From: Fagopyrum homotropicum | Lineage: Eukaryota > Streptophyta > Magnoliopsida > Caryophyllales > Polygonaceae | Reading direction: 5' to 3' | Length of the DNA stretch: 64,000 bases | Assembly: GCA_033239125.1 (NCBI GenBank) | Contig: BSWB01000002.1 | Span: 6,233,001-6,297,000 of the forward strand | In this document: positions 44,521 to 56,995 of the stretch, piece after piece | Numbering within the stretch: the first letter of the stretch is position 1 | Layout: every line of letters begins with the position of its first letter | Translations under genes and position numbers: made by a program | The notes under the pieces: model-generated | Databases searched by the model: none | Seen by the model: only the letters and a program-made list of their open reading frames with translations | What the model was told of the DNA's origin: nothing

Positions 44521-45107
44521 GATTTGGACTGCAACAAAGCCGTCAAGAGTCAATCACACATCTACACCCGCTTCTCGACAAACACTTGAAACGCCACCAA
44601 GACAACATCAAAATAGAGAAGATGAAGCTGCAGTACACGGGTATTGTGATATAAAAATGTGTACAACTTTGATGGTTTAAAGAGTAGCGATTTAAAAGGG
44701 AAATATTGTTAAAAATAGTTGGTTAATAACGTTGTAAATTTGTTTAAAAAATTAGAATGAATATTTTGTATCCGTTTTTTATTTCAAACCTTCCTATTAA
44801 AGTAGGAGAATTGGTCATTTTAACGTTTTAATTTATTTCTAAGACCACGAGAACCGGTGGTAAATAAAAAGGATAGATTGGTTGTTTGAAATTCTAGTAA
44901 GCATACATAGAAGGTTAAGAGCAACTGTTTTAGAAGATTGAAAAGAGTTTTGAACACGCATAAAAAGGTATTCATTTTCCCTCTATTTAGAAAAAGGTAT
45001 TCCTTTTCTCTCTTATTTAATATATTATGCATGCGATCCTTGTATGGATGTTTAGGAAATAGTATCTTGAAAATCTGTTTTTACACATAAAATCCCTACA
45101 TAAAGCC

Positions 45108-45345
45108 CCATTGCCAATTCCATACTCGTTCCTAACAACTCCTGTCATTGAAGCCAAATTATTCTTCTTGACCATCCCGTCCGTGTTGATCTTCATCCAT
45201 CTAAATGGAGGAGCAACGCAATATGTCTTACCTACTTCATTCTTCTATCATCACCATCGGTGTTGTACTTCCAAGCAATCTCATAAGTCGTACACTTGTC
45301 TATGATTATCTTATGTCCATCTGGGGGTCTTCATTCATCCCTAAA
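45108..45345 (-). pseudogene. LINE RNase H N-terminal remnant
   Basis: The minus strand reads APPFRWMKINTDGMVKKNN, then GVVRNEYGIGNGALC. This is the opening of the RNase H domain of plant LINEs (PP-W-KIN-TDG ... GvvRn). The sequence upstream (to 45345) gives a short frame that may be the linker from RT. The rest of the domain is not found between here and 44520. Dead fragment. Confidence 0.7.
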
Positions 45346-46009
45346 CCGAATTAATAAAAAAAAAGGGCAATTTTGGTAACTATGTCTTTTTGAAAAACTA
45401 GAGTATTAACTAGGCTTTTTAATGTTTCAATTAAGTAAATATACTCCAACCTTTTATATTTATTTTCAAACTCTACACATTCTTCTCTCAAGGGGTACAT
45501 TTACTAAACACAAAAGTAGAAAAAGCCTAGTAAATTGAAGTTATAAACGTCTTGAAAACAAAGTCCTCCCAACTAAAATCGTTTGACATTCAAAGTAATC
45601 CGATCTAAAATAACTCGAGAATCCAAATATATAATTTTGTCGACCAATGCCCGACCCGACTTGAATCCAACCTCAAAGTTCTAATTTATGGTAAGGCCCA
45701 GAAAACAACCGTAACAGAGAGCAAGGCCCAAAACATAGCTTAGCTAATGGGCTTATGAATTGGGCCTAGTTTCTATTCTGCTCGGTAACACTATACTACA
45801 AGTAGTTTTGTAAGTAATAACAAAAATCTTATTATTTTTTCATACTTCTCATAATATATTAATTTACGGTTTAATAAAATTTCATAATTTTCTGAATAAG
45901 TCCCATAAATTACATGCACCGAACACGTCCTAGACTGACTTTATTATTAAGGCAGCTGATAATTTTCCATGTTACAAACAAACATTGTTGATACAAACGA
46001 ATGCATACT
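45346..46009. other. Intergenic DNA with a two-copy dispersed repeat
   Basis: No gene. The block at about 45362-45540 (GGCAATTTTGGTAAC ... CAAGGGGTACATTTACTAAAC ... GCCTAGTAAA) recurs at 52880-53050. Confidence 0.55.
45362..45540 (+). repeat. Dispersed repeat R2, copy 1
   Basis: About 180 bases, highly similar to 52880-53050 in the same orientation, with AAGGGGTACATTTACTAAAC as the best conserved block. No TIR or coding capacity was recognised. Confidence 0.8.
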
Positions 46010-46193
46010 TGGGTCCGTTTGGAAGCAGCGGGAATCATTCCCGGTAACGGAATGATTCCAAATCAATTAAAAACTACGTTTGGTTAAAGTTTTTTAACAC
46101 ATAAAAGTAATCTCATCCATTTCATTTCCTTTCTCTACCCTTATTCGATTCCATTCCGTTTTCATTCCACCGCTCCAACCAAACGGGCACTTA
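46010..46193 (+). mobile_element. Tourist-like MITE, left member of an inverted pair
   Basis: It starts GGGTCCGTTTGGAAGC, has an interior CCCGGTAACGGAATGATTCC, and ends CACCGCTCCAACCAAACGGG. It is the inverse complement, by eye, of 46440-46609. Non-coding. Confidence 0.8.
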
Positions 46194-46439
46194 TAAAACA
46201 AATATTTACAATTATTTGTATGTAGTAACACGAATACTATCGCTTGTAACAAAAAATTACGGATGACCTTTTTAATTTGGATAAGAAGATAAAATATTTT
46301 ATATCAAACAAGTAAATATTTAACCAACATAAATATTTTTGTATAATGAGTTTCATTAGTAAATATACTTCTAATTAAACATCTAAAATGAGAAAATTAC
46401 AAAAGTACAATTTCTGATTTTATTTTTCATTATATCTAA

Positions 46440-46609
46440 GTGCCCGTTTGGTTGAAGCGGTGGAATGGAATCGAACAAGGGTAGAGAAAGGAAATGGAAT
46501 GGATGAGATTACTTTTATGTGTTAAAAAACTCTAACTAAACGTAGTTTTTGATTGATTTGGAATCATTCCGTTACCGGGAATGATTCTCGGTGCTTCCAA
46601 ACAGACCCT
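46440..46609 (-). mobile_element. Tourist-like MITE, right member of an inverted pair
   Basis: It begins GTGCCCGTTTGGTTGAAGCG and ends GTGCTTCCAAACAGACCC, the reverse of the copy at 46010-46193. About 246 AT-rich bases separate the two. TAA or TTA flank the ends but do not match exactly. Confidence 0.8.
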
Positions 46610-47109
46610 TAATGTTTTAACGATGATAAAATAAACCAGAGATTTGGGTCGGTAATTTCAAGTTACAAATTAGAGACCAACTACAATAATGAATAATCCC
46701 TTAGAATATATATCATATAAGCACATACTTTATTAATATCTAAGATATACTATATATTACAAAATGTTCAATTCAGACTAACATTTTAACAATAAATTAA
46801 CGATATATATCTTACTAAAATTCAATTTATATTTTATTAATATCTAAGATATACTTTATAAGAATTAAATATCCATACCTAAAAATTTCAACCTTACAAA
46901 TAAAGCGTTTTAAGCTTTTAAAATTCCACTATTTCAAGCTGAAATATTTTTAACTACTTGCTCGGTTGAATTGGGATGCAGATGAAAAATATTTATTTCT
47001 AAAAAATTCAAAAAAATTTGCGTATATTAAAAAAGATTCTTGATCTTACTATTTTCTCTTAGTATCCTCTTTATTTTATTGTTTTGATACAAAGATAAAC
47101 ACATTAAGT
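46610..47109. other. AT-rich intergenic DNA, no gene seen
   Basis: It contains a repeated TATTAATATCTAAGATATAC block (about 46731 and 46836). Confidence 0.5.
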
Positions 47110-47457
47110 AGATCAGTTTTAGAAACCGACCGACCTAAAACATTCTTACGGATGAGATCTTCAACATCATGTGGTAGAACATTGATGCCATTGATTAAGT
47201 TGTGTCGATGCAGCACGATTCTATCAACAACAATGTGATTCCCTTAAAATGTGGTAAACATTAGAGTGCGTGATCCCGAAATTATGTTGGAGATATCTAT
47301 GATCATATCCATCTCCCATTAAGGTTTTCAATCTTGGTTGATTGATGAGCATCAAATTATCTCCTTCAATCTCGATGGACGTAACACTTACCTCAACGGC
47401 CTTTTTAAGGCCCAATGTTTTGGCCTCTAACACAGATTCGGCATTATATCCTCTCAT
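47110..47457 (-). pseudogene. LINE-type RNase H remnant
   Basis: The minus strand reads NAESVLEAKTLGLKKAVEV, then IEIEGDNLMLIN, the middle of the plant LINE RNase H domain (AEA-AL--GL--A---G, EGDS--L--). The tail HILRESHC is followed by a frameshift and then VEDLIRKNVLG. Isolated, 5' and 3' truncated. It might instead derive from a host RNase H-like gene. Confidence 0.65.
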
Positions 47458-47912
47458 TAAATTTAATATATTTTGAAGTTTATGACGAAAGCTTATTTGT
47501 TTGTTTATTTAAAATAAAACATAGATATAACAATTAAAATATGATAAAAAAAAAAATAGTTTAAATTACTCTTCTTCTTTATCTTTTTAATATGATAATA
47601 TATAAATAAATTTACATTTGTATATTATAATTTTCATTACAAATAAACAACTAATTGAATTGCATCAAAACTTTGTAAAAGCAAAAGTGAAGGCTTGATT
47701 GGATTAAAAAAATGAAGAAATGGTCCATTTCACATGCTCATTAATTAGAAGAATACGCGTTTCACCTTTGCCTATATCTGCCGCTAACTCCTATGTCTTT
47801 TCTCTCTTTCTTGTCTTCCTTATCACAGAACAAATTATTTCCATTTCCAAATCCATAAATCATATATTAAGTTGCATTTACACACACGTATAATCAGACG
47901 AAAATCTCAGAC
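47458..47912. other. Upstream region of the aspartic protease gene
   Basis: AT-rich promoter-side DNA. No other gene. Confidence 0.5.
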
Positions 47913-47913
47913 C

Positions 47914-47926
47914 ATATATATATATA
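47914..47926 (+). promoter_or_regulatory. Candidate TATA box of the aspartic protease gene
   Basis: TATATATATATA lies 45-57 bases before the ATG, followed by a CT-rich leader (CTCTCTTCTTCTTCTTC), a common plant 5' UTR pattern. The transcription start is not known. Confidence 0.55.
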
Positions 47927-47970
47927 CACGTAATTCCTAACTTGAGTCCTCACTCTCTTCTTCTTCTTCA

Positions 47971-49676
47971 ATGGAACTCTGCAAATCTTCACCTTACATC
48001 TTCTTCATCTCCATCTTCTTCTTCTTCTGCAACTCTCTATCAGCTTCAATCAATATAAAAAATGATTCTTTTTCTGTATCGTTTAAGCTCACTTCTGTTC
48101 CGAGCTCATCAAAACCGTCGTCGTCGCTATTGGCGTCTCTGAACTCAAATCCTGGCCGTCGATCATCGTCGCTGTACAACTACAGATCGAAGTTGAAATA
48201 CTCAATGGCTCTGATCGTCTCGTTGCCGATAGGGACCCCACCACAAGCCCAGCAGATGGTTCTAGACACCGGAAGCCAACTCTCGTGGATTCAGTGTCAT
48301 AATCAGAAGAAGAAGCCGGTTACTACTAAAACGACGACGTTTGATCCTGCTTTGTCATCTTCTTTCTCAACTTTGCCTTGTACACATCCCGTTTGTAAAC
48401 CTCGAATTCCCGATTTTACCCTTCCAACGACCTGTGATCCCAATCGGCTTTGTCACTATTCTTATTTCTATGCCGACGGTACTTACGCTGAGGGTAATTT
48501 GGTCAGAGAAAAATTTATCTTTTCTAGTTCCCAAAGTACCCCTCCTTTGATCCTTGGCTGTGCTTCGAGGTATTAGTTATTATTGGTATAATATTTTGAT
48601 TAACGGTTTTTTTTTTCATTATTTTTCGAAATTCGTATTCGGGTTCAAGATTTCGTCATTGCACCACGCATACGGATCCCGTAACCGTCGTAATGTCACG
48701 GTTACGGGATCCATAACCGTGATAATTTTCTATCTGAATTCTAACCCGAAAAAAAAAGTCTGACACCTTCATGGTTACGGAACCCGTAACCGTGATGTCA
48801 GGGGGAATTTTTTTTTTTTTTAAAACGGTTACGCAATCACGCATTCCGAATGAGTGGTGCGTTAACGAAATCTTGAACCGTGCAAATAACGCCCCTCTTA
48901 TTTTTTAATAAAAAAGGATATCATTTGCATGCAGGTCGGACGTAGGTCAGGCACAAGGAGAGGGCATTTTGGGAATGAATCTTGGAAGATTGTCTTTCGC
49001 TTCGCAAGCTAAAATCTCCAGGTTTTCGTATTGTGTACCAACCCGACCAGTTCGTTCTCAAACCGGATCAAACCCGACCGGTTCTCTTTACTTAGGCAAA
49101 AACCCGAATTCACACTCATTTCAATATACTAACCTACTTAGCTACGGACATACGCAGAGGATGCCGAATTTTGACCCGTTTGCGTACACAGTCGGGTTAG
49201 TAGGGATCAGAATCGGGTCAAACAATCTAAACATACCCGGATCCATTTTCCGACCCGATTCAGGCGGGTCGGGTCAGACGTTTCTAGACTCAGGCACGGA
49301 GTTCACGTTCTTAGTAGACGAGGCGTATAATAAGGTGAGAGAGGAGGTTATGAAATTGGCGGGGCCCAGAATCAAGAAAGGGTACGTGTACGAAGGGACG
49401 TTAGAGATGTGCTTCGATGGAAATCCAATGATGATCGGACGGTTGATAGGAGACATGACGTTGGTGTTTGATAAGGGGGTGGAGGTGAAAGTAGAGAAGC
49501 GAAGAATATTAGCTGATGTAGGAGGTGGGGTCCACTGTGTTGGGATCGGACGGTCAGGAATGCTTGGTGTAGCGAGTAATATAATCGGGAATTTTCATCA
49601 GCAAGATTTGTGGGTTGAGTATGATTTGGCCAATCGTAGGGTAGGGTTTGGTAGAGCAGATTGTAGCAGATCATGA
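47971..49676 (+). CDS. Secreted A1 aspartic protease, At1g66180/At5g37540-like (intact, two exons)
   Basis: Exons 47971-48569 and 48935-49676 join through a GT-AG intron (TCGAG/GTATTA to GCAG/GTCGG) into 446 aa. A signal peptide is likely (residues 1 to about 25, with a long F/I-rich core). The catalytic motifs are DTGS (99-102) and DSGT (318-321), and the flap tyrosine lies in YADG (167-170). Family landmarks include WIQCH, LPCTHPVCKPRIPDF, GILGMNLGRLSF and the C-terminal IIGNFHQQDLWVEYDL. It lacks the plant-specific insert, so it is of the atypical/nucellin-like group, acting outside the cell or in the endomembrane system. Substrate unknown. The text is very close to the two Arabidopsis proteins named, from memory. 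The downstream Met79 would lack the signal peptide, so the first Met is preferred. Confidence 0.93.
48642..48879. repeat. Foldback repeat inside the protease intron
   Basis: Outer arms GGTTCAAGATTTCGT (48642 on) and its inverse (48846-48879) enclose nested palindromes. GGATCCCGTAACCG (48674-48687) pairs perfectly with 48699-48712. A further GGTTACGG/CCGTAACC pair lies near 48771-48789. It is likely a non-coding DNA transposon (MITE) insertion, but no clear TSD was found. Confidence 0.7.
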
Positions 49677-50031
49677 TTCCACCGCCAACCGTCCATATGT
49701 TGGTTAGTTTCTCCTTTTGACGCGTGGCAGAATGTTTGAAAGGGATGTGGATTGAATATAATATTTTAATGGGCTATGTTTTGTAAATAGTTTGTATAGA
49801 GGGACGAGATGGTATATAAAAGTAGCACTTGTCGGTCCACTTAGACAAGTACGATGTTTGAGTGAAAGAGAAGCTTATATGAGTTTGGGTACCGAATCTT
49901 GTTGTACAACATTGTATATGTATGGTAAGAGATATGTATAAATAATGTGTGACCAGCTGGCTTTTTCTTTTCTTGAGTCACACTCTTGTACGATATTATT
50001 CCTCTAATTTGTATATGTGATAATCGAATAC
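49677..50031. other. 3' flank of the aspartic protease gene
   Basis: Presumed 3' UTR and terminator region. No separate gene is supported. A canonical poly(A) signal was not clear. Confidence 0.5.
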
Positions 50032-50300
50032 GTTGGAAGATAATAAGTTTCCATGTCGAAATATGGAACAATTCGAGCCTACAATGTTCGATAGACTTCT
50101 CCTCCTATTGTCAATTGGTTTTAGGATGAAACTTCATCGGGTTTATGTACGTGTTGGGTTTGTGCCTAATGCGCATGTGCGCTCGTATGCACACGGCCCC
50201 ATTCTACCGGTCCGTCTATATCGGACTTTGACAGAATACTTACGTATTGTTGAGAGGAGAGACAGCGAAATCTCCCACATCAATATTATGATGCTACGTG
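50032..50300 (+). repeat. Dispersed repeat R3, copy 1
   Basis: It starts TTGGAAGATAATAAGTTTCC and contains GGGTTTGTGCCTAATGCGCA, a TATGCACACGGCCCC block and CCGTCTATATCGGACTTTGAC. The same blocks in the same order occur at 54177-54400. It may be an LTR of a small element, since its right end resembles the 198-bp LTR (CTCCCACATC ... AACATATAA). Unclassified. Confidence 0.65.
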
Positions 50301-51425
50301 AACTTAACATATAAGTTCTAGGGTTATTTCTCATATTATTTGTGTGTAGGTTCACTTAACGTATATCCTTCCAATAAGACTTGTCGGATATAAAAGATAA
50401 ATCTACACGTATTTAGAGATGAATATTATGTTACCGAACGGCACATTCTTCGATCATGGTTGTGCGATTGAGACGTACGAAACTCTACGTAGTTGTGTAT
50501 TATATTTGAAGTACACAACACGTTATATAGATATGTGCAAGTCCGAATTCGGGTCCGGCAAGTCCGAATTCGGGTCCGGCTTTTCGGATTTTTTGACATT
50601 TTCCGTACCGAGCTCGGGTGGTGGCAGGAATTCAGAACAGACTTTACGGATTATTTTTTTCGGTTTTAACCCCTCAAATTAAAGAAATATTTTTAGTTAG
50701 AAGCTAAGAGCATAATATGTTTTCCTTTGTCAAAATTTTAGTGAGAGATAAGGTTGTTAATTATCTGAATGGATTATATGAGCATAAGATGTTTTACTTA
50801 CAAGCTAAGAGCATAACATGTTTTTCTTTGATATTTTAGTGAGAGATAAGGTATTATTGCAATTCATTATAGTGATCTTTGTAGTCAATTTCTTCTTTAC
50901 TCATTATAATAATTACTATCTTCTTCGATATTAATGGTCGTGAATTTTAAAATCGCAATCTTTTGAAGATTTTCTCTTATAGTATAAACTTTTGTTTCCT
51001 TATATCACATCCCTCCTTATTCTTGTCTACAATAATCATAGCTTTCTTTCACGTTTTCTTAACCTTTCAAAAACATATTTATTCGCTTCCCTTTCTTTTT
51101 CTCTTCTCCATTTTACTTAGCATAATTTCTATCACCTATATCCAGACAAATGTGGTCTCCGTGATTCGATACCTGGCATAATACATATGATCCCGTAATA
51201 CTTGTGGGTGGCGTTGTTAACTATTCGATTAAAACATCCATGATCATATACCTTTTTAAAATTAAATATTTTATTGACGTGATAACTGGCTAGCTAAAAT
51301 AAATGAGAAATCATCAAAACATAAACATTTTGGTAATAAGTTGTATTATTATTAAATTTTTCTTTATACCAAAAACAAAATAGCCTTTATTTTATATTTA
51401 TTTACAAGTTTATTTTTCTTGGGTT
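50301..51425. other. AT-rich intergenic DNA, no gene seen
   Basis: It contains a 20-base direct duplication (AAGTCCGAATTCGGGTCCGG at 50538-50579) and a repeated block (TAAGAGCATAA...GTGAGAGATAAGG at about 50706 and 50808). Confidence 0.5.
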
Positions 51426-51790
51426 GGAAGTAGTCCACCCACCTTATATACCAGACTCGTTATCCCATTTTTATCGATGTGAGAACATTTATCTTCCATA
51501 CGTCCTTCAAGTGCAATCGTCTGACTTGGTTGACACTTAACGACATGCCTTAATGTCGGTTAGTCCAATCAGACGAACTATCATTGTTCTGATACAACGT
51601 GAGATTACGGCACATTAGTTTAACGTGGAGGGTTTCGTCCTACGTCCGAGCACACATGCACGCTGAACCAAATCCAACACAAAAAATGCGACGGGTTCAT
51701 ACTAAAACCAATTAATAATATTGAAAATAGTCTACCAATCTTATATACCATACATGTTACCCGCTATTATCGACGTGGAAACATTAATTT
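51426..51790. repeat. Direct repeats of an unclassified element
   Basis: The segments 51429-51497 and 51726-51790 are similar: both carry AGT-CC-CC--CTTATATACCA, then TATCGAYGTG and ACATT. They lie 297 bases apart. Between them is text whose inverse resembles the 198-bp LTR (ACTAAAACCAATT). It could be a degraded small LTR element; family unknown. Confidence 0.45.
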
Positions 51791-52879
51791 TCTGCAGAGT
51801 GCATATAGGCTTTGAGAGAATGAATTTATTAAAAGAATATGCGTATCTTATGGGGATGTGAAAGCAACCTCCAACGAGTTCTTGGGGAGGGGCCTCCCTC
51901 CTCTGCCTTGAAGAAATTCAAAGTCTGCAGCATTTAATGATCATATGAAAGTGGGCATCTTGCTGTAAATCTTGATTTCTCTCTTTTGATCTTCATTTAG
52001 AGTTGCGCTGTAGATTGAAGCTAAGTGTTGGTAAGCATGCAATTATTGTTGCTTTTTCTTTGATGTTTGACTGCACCTACAACTTGTTTAAAAGGACCCA
52101 AGAATTGTCAATTACTATCTCATGTTCAATTCAAAATATTCACGAGTTGGTTTTAGTCATTACACGACAATTGATTGAGCATTCGGTTTGATATATGAAC
52201 TCAAATACAACTCATTTGTAGTATCGCGAGTGAATCGTGAAACAATAACGAATCTAGGGGAAAAAGATGAGATTTAACGGGGGAGAGAGAGAGATTTACA
52301 CCGAAATAATAAGTAATAGATGTTTCAAAAATGAAGTAGATCTTGTGACGTCGGCTACACCGGAACAACTTTGCTCCTAAGGCTCAATCAATTACTATAT
52401 AATGTTTTAATAATTTATTTTAAAAAAGAAAGGAAAAGAGACAACACGAATACGACTCTATATGAAAATTTTTGGTAGGATAACCAAAAGAATTTATCTA
52501 ATTAGAAAATTTATCGCTTTTTTGTAAGATTTTGAAATTTGACCACTACTTAACCTTTTAATTTTCTTTTCCATTCATTCTCTTCGATCTCACTCATCTC
52601 TTGCATTTTTCCTCCTGTTTTGGCTCACAGGAAGGTTTTCTTATTTGATTTTGTAAAGTTGATCGAGTTTATCGCAACGTTTTCTGTACAGTTTTATAGA
52701 GAATCAAGAGTTAAGATGACTTTGTGTTTTTGTCATGTTTTGGAATTCATTAAAAATTTGAGAGTAGTGATTAAGAAATAATGTAACCGTCGGTGAAAGA
52801 TATTGTAACAATAGGTGCAAAGAGTTTTGAAATTAAATGCACATAAGGTTTGATAAAATGATTCAATAAAAAACAGAAA
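51791..52879. other. Intergenic DNA, no gene seen
   Basis: No gene or element is supported. Short frames here look random. Confidence 0.5.
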
Positions 52880-53050
52880 GGACAATTTGGTAATTAGGCC
52901 TTTTTGAAAAATTAGCCTAGTAACTAGGCTTTTTAATGTTTTAATTAAGTAAATGTACTCCAACATTTTGTATTTACTTTCAAACTTTGCACACTCTTCT
53001 TTCAAGGGGTACATTTACTAAACACAAAACTAAAGAAAACCTAGTAAACC
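52880..53050 (+). repeat. Dispersed repeat R2, copy 2
   Basis: Similar to 45362-45540 in the same orientation, sharing TAACTAGGCTTTTTAATGTT and CAAGGGGTACATTTACTAAA. Confidence 0.8.
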
Positions 53051-54176
53051 AAATTGTTTCATATTAGAATTTTGGTGACATCCAATTGAATTGGCTATTG
53101 AAAGTCCATTTTTATTTGTCGGTTTTACACTTTTTGACAACTCATTTTACATTTTTTACAATACAAAAAATTATGAAAAATATATTTGTTGATACCATTT
53201 ATCATTTATCACCAGTCAACTATATATGTATATTAATTAGGTGATTATTTATATTCTAGTAAAAAAAATTTTGTGGGTTTAGTCCTAATTTAGACTTGTG
53301 TGTGTGGATACCATTTATCATTTCCAAACAAATGTAAGGTCATTTATGAAATTAAATGTCCCCTTGGATTTATGAATGACCGACTTCCATGAACATAAAG
53401 CTATTGTGCTTTAGTGGATTGATTAGTGCAATCCAAAGGCTCCATATGTAATGAGTTTTGGCCACATAAACACGTTGGTGGGCCTCGATCGATCGAGACT
53501 TGCATGGCTATAGATGCTTACCAACACAAATTTCTATCCTAATTACATGAATTATGGATTATCCATCGCAACAAATTTGAAAGGGATAGATTGAGAATGA
53601 CTTGCTACAATCAAACTTATCGTTCACAAAATGTACAAAACTCGTGTTCTAATGACTCTTACTTTTGTTTGCTCGCTTGTAGCGTGTCCGATATACTTAT
53701 CCTTAATTAAAAAAGATAGGTCAACTTTGCGGGTTATCTTCTTGTGACCAAATGGTTATAGGATAGAACTAAGTATATCGGTCTTATTTGTGGGGTTGAA
53801 GCCTAACACACATTTGTACTCGTATGAATATGACTCGGATTTTTGTTCACTTTGGACTTTAGCATACTTGTGCTGATATTAAAATTAGGTTTTTCATCGG
53901 ACACTATCGAAAATTTTCCCGGTTCACTATACATTATTTCTGTAATATCGACCTGGGTTAAGGTTCAATCTACCCCACATAATGAACGGTTTCCTCTCCC
54001 ACACATAGTTTGTTAGAGTTAAAGTTAAAATTTATTGAATCAAAAGCGAGAAATGTACATATTTTTTTAGTAAACTTGTGTGGGAGAATGAAACTTTTTA
54101 AAGTTAGAATGTAAATTACCAAAGTTAGCAAACTTAAAACCTATAAACTAATGTAAAATCTTATAAGTTTAAACTG
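53051..54176. other. Intergenic DNA, no gene seen
   Basis: AT-rich text with faint similarity to the R3 and 198-bp LTR families near 53740-53830. No ORF is supportable. Confidence 0.5.
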
Positions 54177-54400
54177 TTGGAGATAATAAATTTTCACATC
54201 CAAAATTGTGGACCCTCTGAGCGTGATATATAAGGTCGGTGGAGAATGAAACTTTTTATGTGCCGGGCTTGGGCCTAATGCACATGTGTACTTGCGCGTG
54301 TATGCACACGATCCCCACTCTACCTGTCCGTCTATATCAAACTTTGACATAATATTATAGCGAAAATAATACTTTTTCCCATCGAAAATTGTGGACAAGG
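54177..54400 (+). repeat. Dispersed repeat R3, copy 2
   Basis: It starts TTGGAGATAATAAATTTTC. It has GGGCTTGGGCCTAATGCACA, TATGCACACGATCCCC and CCGTCTATATCAAACTTTGAC in the same order as copy 1 at 50032. The strand is arbitrary. Confidence 0.65.
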
Positions 54401-56995
54401 TTTATGTGTCGACAAACGGGTTCGACTTATGTTTCTTTTTCTTTTTTATTTAAAAATTTTTCCTTCGTAAATTTGATCCAAAAAGTCAGCAAATTTACCG
54501 CGAAAACACACTCATATTATTCTACTTTTAAAGCTTCTAGCCCGTGGTGTAAGACTGTAAGTATCTCTTCTGTTCTTATCATCATTTTGCTTTCCACCTT
54601 CATAAACTACAATATTCTTTGTCAACATTACACCCATGTAAGTTGCATAACCGATCTAAGAGTAGGCCCATAAATACTCAGCAATGTAAGTTCATGAGTA
54701 GATTTGACTCGAATCCAAGAATAAGACTAACAAGTGTGAATCACTTGAGCTCGATAGGGTTACGTGTTGAGATGTGTGAAATGTTCTACATCGATAATAT
54801 GATATTGGGTGAACCTAACATATAAATCTGTGAACTACTGTTTTTTATTGTTAATTGCTTTTATGATAAAATTCTGAAGACTTGTGTACGTATATTCATT
54901 TTAACGTGTAAACCTATTCGAAAATAAGCGTAAAATATTTTGTAGATTATCAATTATATGTCCGGAGTTTACCTTATAACACGAGAATTTAAACTATTGT
55001 TAAAGTCTCATCTCCTTCTTGTATTTTAGTCTTTTTGATCTATGTGAAATAACATATTTCCAACAAGTAGCTATTGTGGAAAAAATTATACATGTGATTT
55101 AAAAAAAACATTTTGCTCTAATCCTTTTTTTTTTTTGGTTACTTTAGTTTTCGCGAGCGGTATACCAAACCCGAATAGATAATAAGATAGTACATAACAA
55201 GCTCAACAAAGAGATGTATATCATGAAACATGATACTATCATAGTCTTTGTAGGAAAATAAATTAACTTGAAAATGTGTACATACAACCGGGTGTCAACA
55301 GGGCAGGTTCGGTTCGAATAGTGACATATACATCCTCGTCCACGTCTAGCATAATACCCTATTTTTGTACCCGTTCGGAGATTAAAGTTCCACTCCCGTT
55401 GAATATCCTTCCTCGCCGGGGGAATCCTCATCCCTGCTTAATTTATTTCATTGTGTTTGGATTCACAGTTTTCTATGACGTTATCGGAAACAATGACTTG
55501 TCAAGTTATTGCCTCTAAGAAGTTAGTTGCGATAACTTCTATGGAGGATACAATTTTGCTTGCATGCCTATTATGGAAGAGAAGACACATTTGAGACTCA
55601 TTAACTCAACGCTAATAGTGTTACTAAAGTCTCATACAAAAAGATTGTCATGGGCTCGTGGTCAAAGTTGAAAAGTAAGGGAGTATATAGCTAAAAAAAA
55701 TAACACGTCAGTCATTTGTAAAGTATGCCTCAAAAGTTAAATAGTAAGATATAACAATGACCAAACACCTACTCAAAATATCTATTGTAACCCAAAATTA
55801 AATCTCGAGTTATATAGTGTTTCATACGACTTAGACTTGCGTGATCGAGTAACGTTAATAATGTAAGGTTTGCTATGTAAGAATATATTTGTTAAGGGTC
55901 AAATGAAAGTGATGTGCATGTATATCTTGGAATAGTACAAGTTATGGAATTGATGATTATCTTCCTATGTGCAAGCATCTAACTGTTCATTAAAAGGAGA
56001 GATCAATAAACACAATGATACAGCTATGAACATATCACAATTATGATGTTGTTTTTGCTCTCTTTTATCTGTATTTTATTCATCGTTAAGCTGGCAAATA
56101 GTGACTTGACTGCTAGATGGCCAATGCTAACTATTGGCATCTCATGTGTTTCACTTTCATCTAGTCAACAAATGATTCATTTTATAGCCTAACGGTTATT
56201 AATAGTGTATAATTGGAATCGGAATGCCATAAAATCTGAAATCGAAATGAGATCGAAGCCTATGAATGAGAATTAAAATGATTTTAGAAAAAAGTGAATG
56301 AAGGTTTTCGTGTTTGGTAGGGAAAAAAAAGGAAGAACAATTTAAAGAAATACTCGGACTTTCCAACTATAATATTTAGTACATTGATGATTTGTAGGCA
56401 AATATACATCAACAATTATTTGATAAAATCAATGTATTTTTCAACTAAAAATTTGAGTTTATAATCATAACTAAACATCATATTTATGTCATTTTTCATT
56501 CTATTATGATTTCAATCCGATTCTTACACGTATCAAATGAGCCCTGATTGATTCAACCAACTACACTATTCTAACAAACGAATCAAACACCATCTATCAA
56601 GAACCATGTTGTCATTCTTAATTCTATCCAATTTTTAATTTCCGAACCATACCAAATAACCCTTAGCTCTTTAACAGGTTGGGTCGGAGCCGGTGCAACT
56701 TATTCTCATGAACAAGGCCTCGGATTATTTGGGATCTCATTATGAAAAAAATTGTGTTAGTATCAATGTATTAATAGCCCGTTGGTAAAGAGAATATTTT
56801 TCTAGTATACTGTATATACTTACAAATTGTGAGTTAATATTTTTTTCTCATGATGTCTAGTGTTATGTATTATCACAAATTCTATCATTTTATGTAAGCC
56901 TTAACTCACATAAAATGATGAAATGATCACCAAATCCTAGTACATATCTATATAAAATTTTGACAAGTTCATGACAAGCCATTATTACAAGGCCA
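54401..56995. other. Intergenic DNA, mostly unassigned
   Basis: No gene is supported. Near 54764-54830 a TGTTGAGATGTGTGAAATGT segment resembles the start of the 198-bp LTR at 7909. Near 55300-55436, inverted, a CCGGCGAGGAAGGATATTC stretch looks like an old DNA-transposon fragment, but its class is uncertain. Confidence 0.45.

Noticed and set aside
49372..49674. Minus-strand 100-codon ORF
   Set aside because: It is antisense to exon 2 of the aspartic protease, which carries the catalytic DSGT and conserved C-terminus on the plus strand.
53460..53510. GATCGATCGAG palindrome as a regulatory site
   Set aside because: It is short, isolated and occurs by chance in AT-balanced text. A similar string at 44072 lies in an unrelated context.
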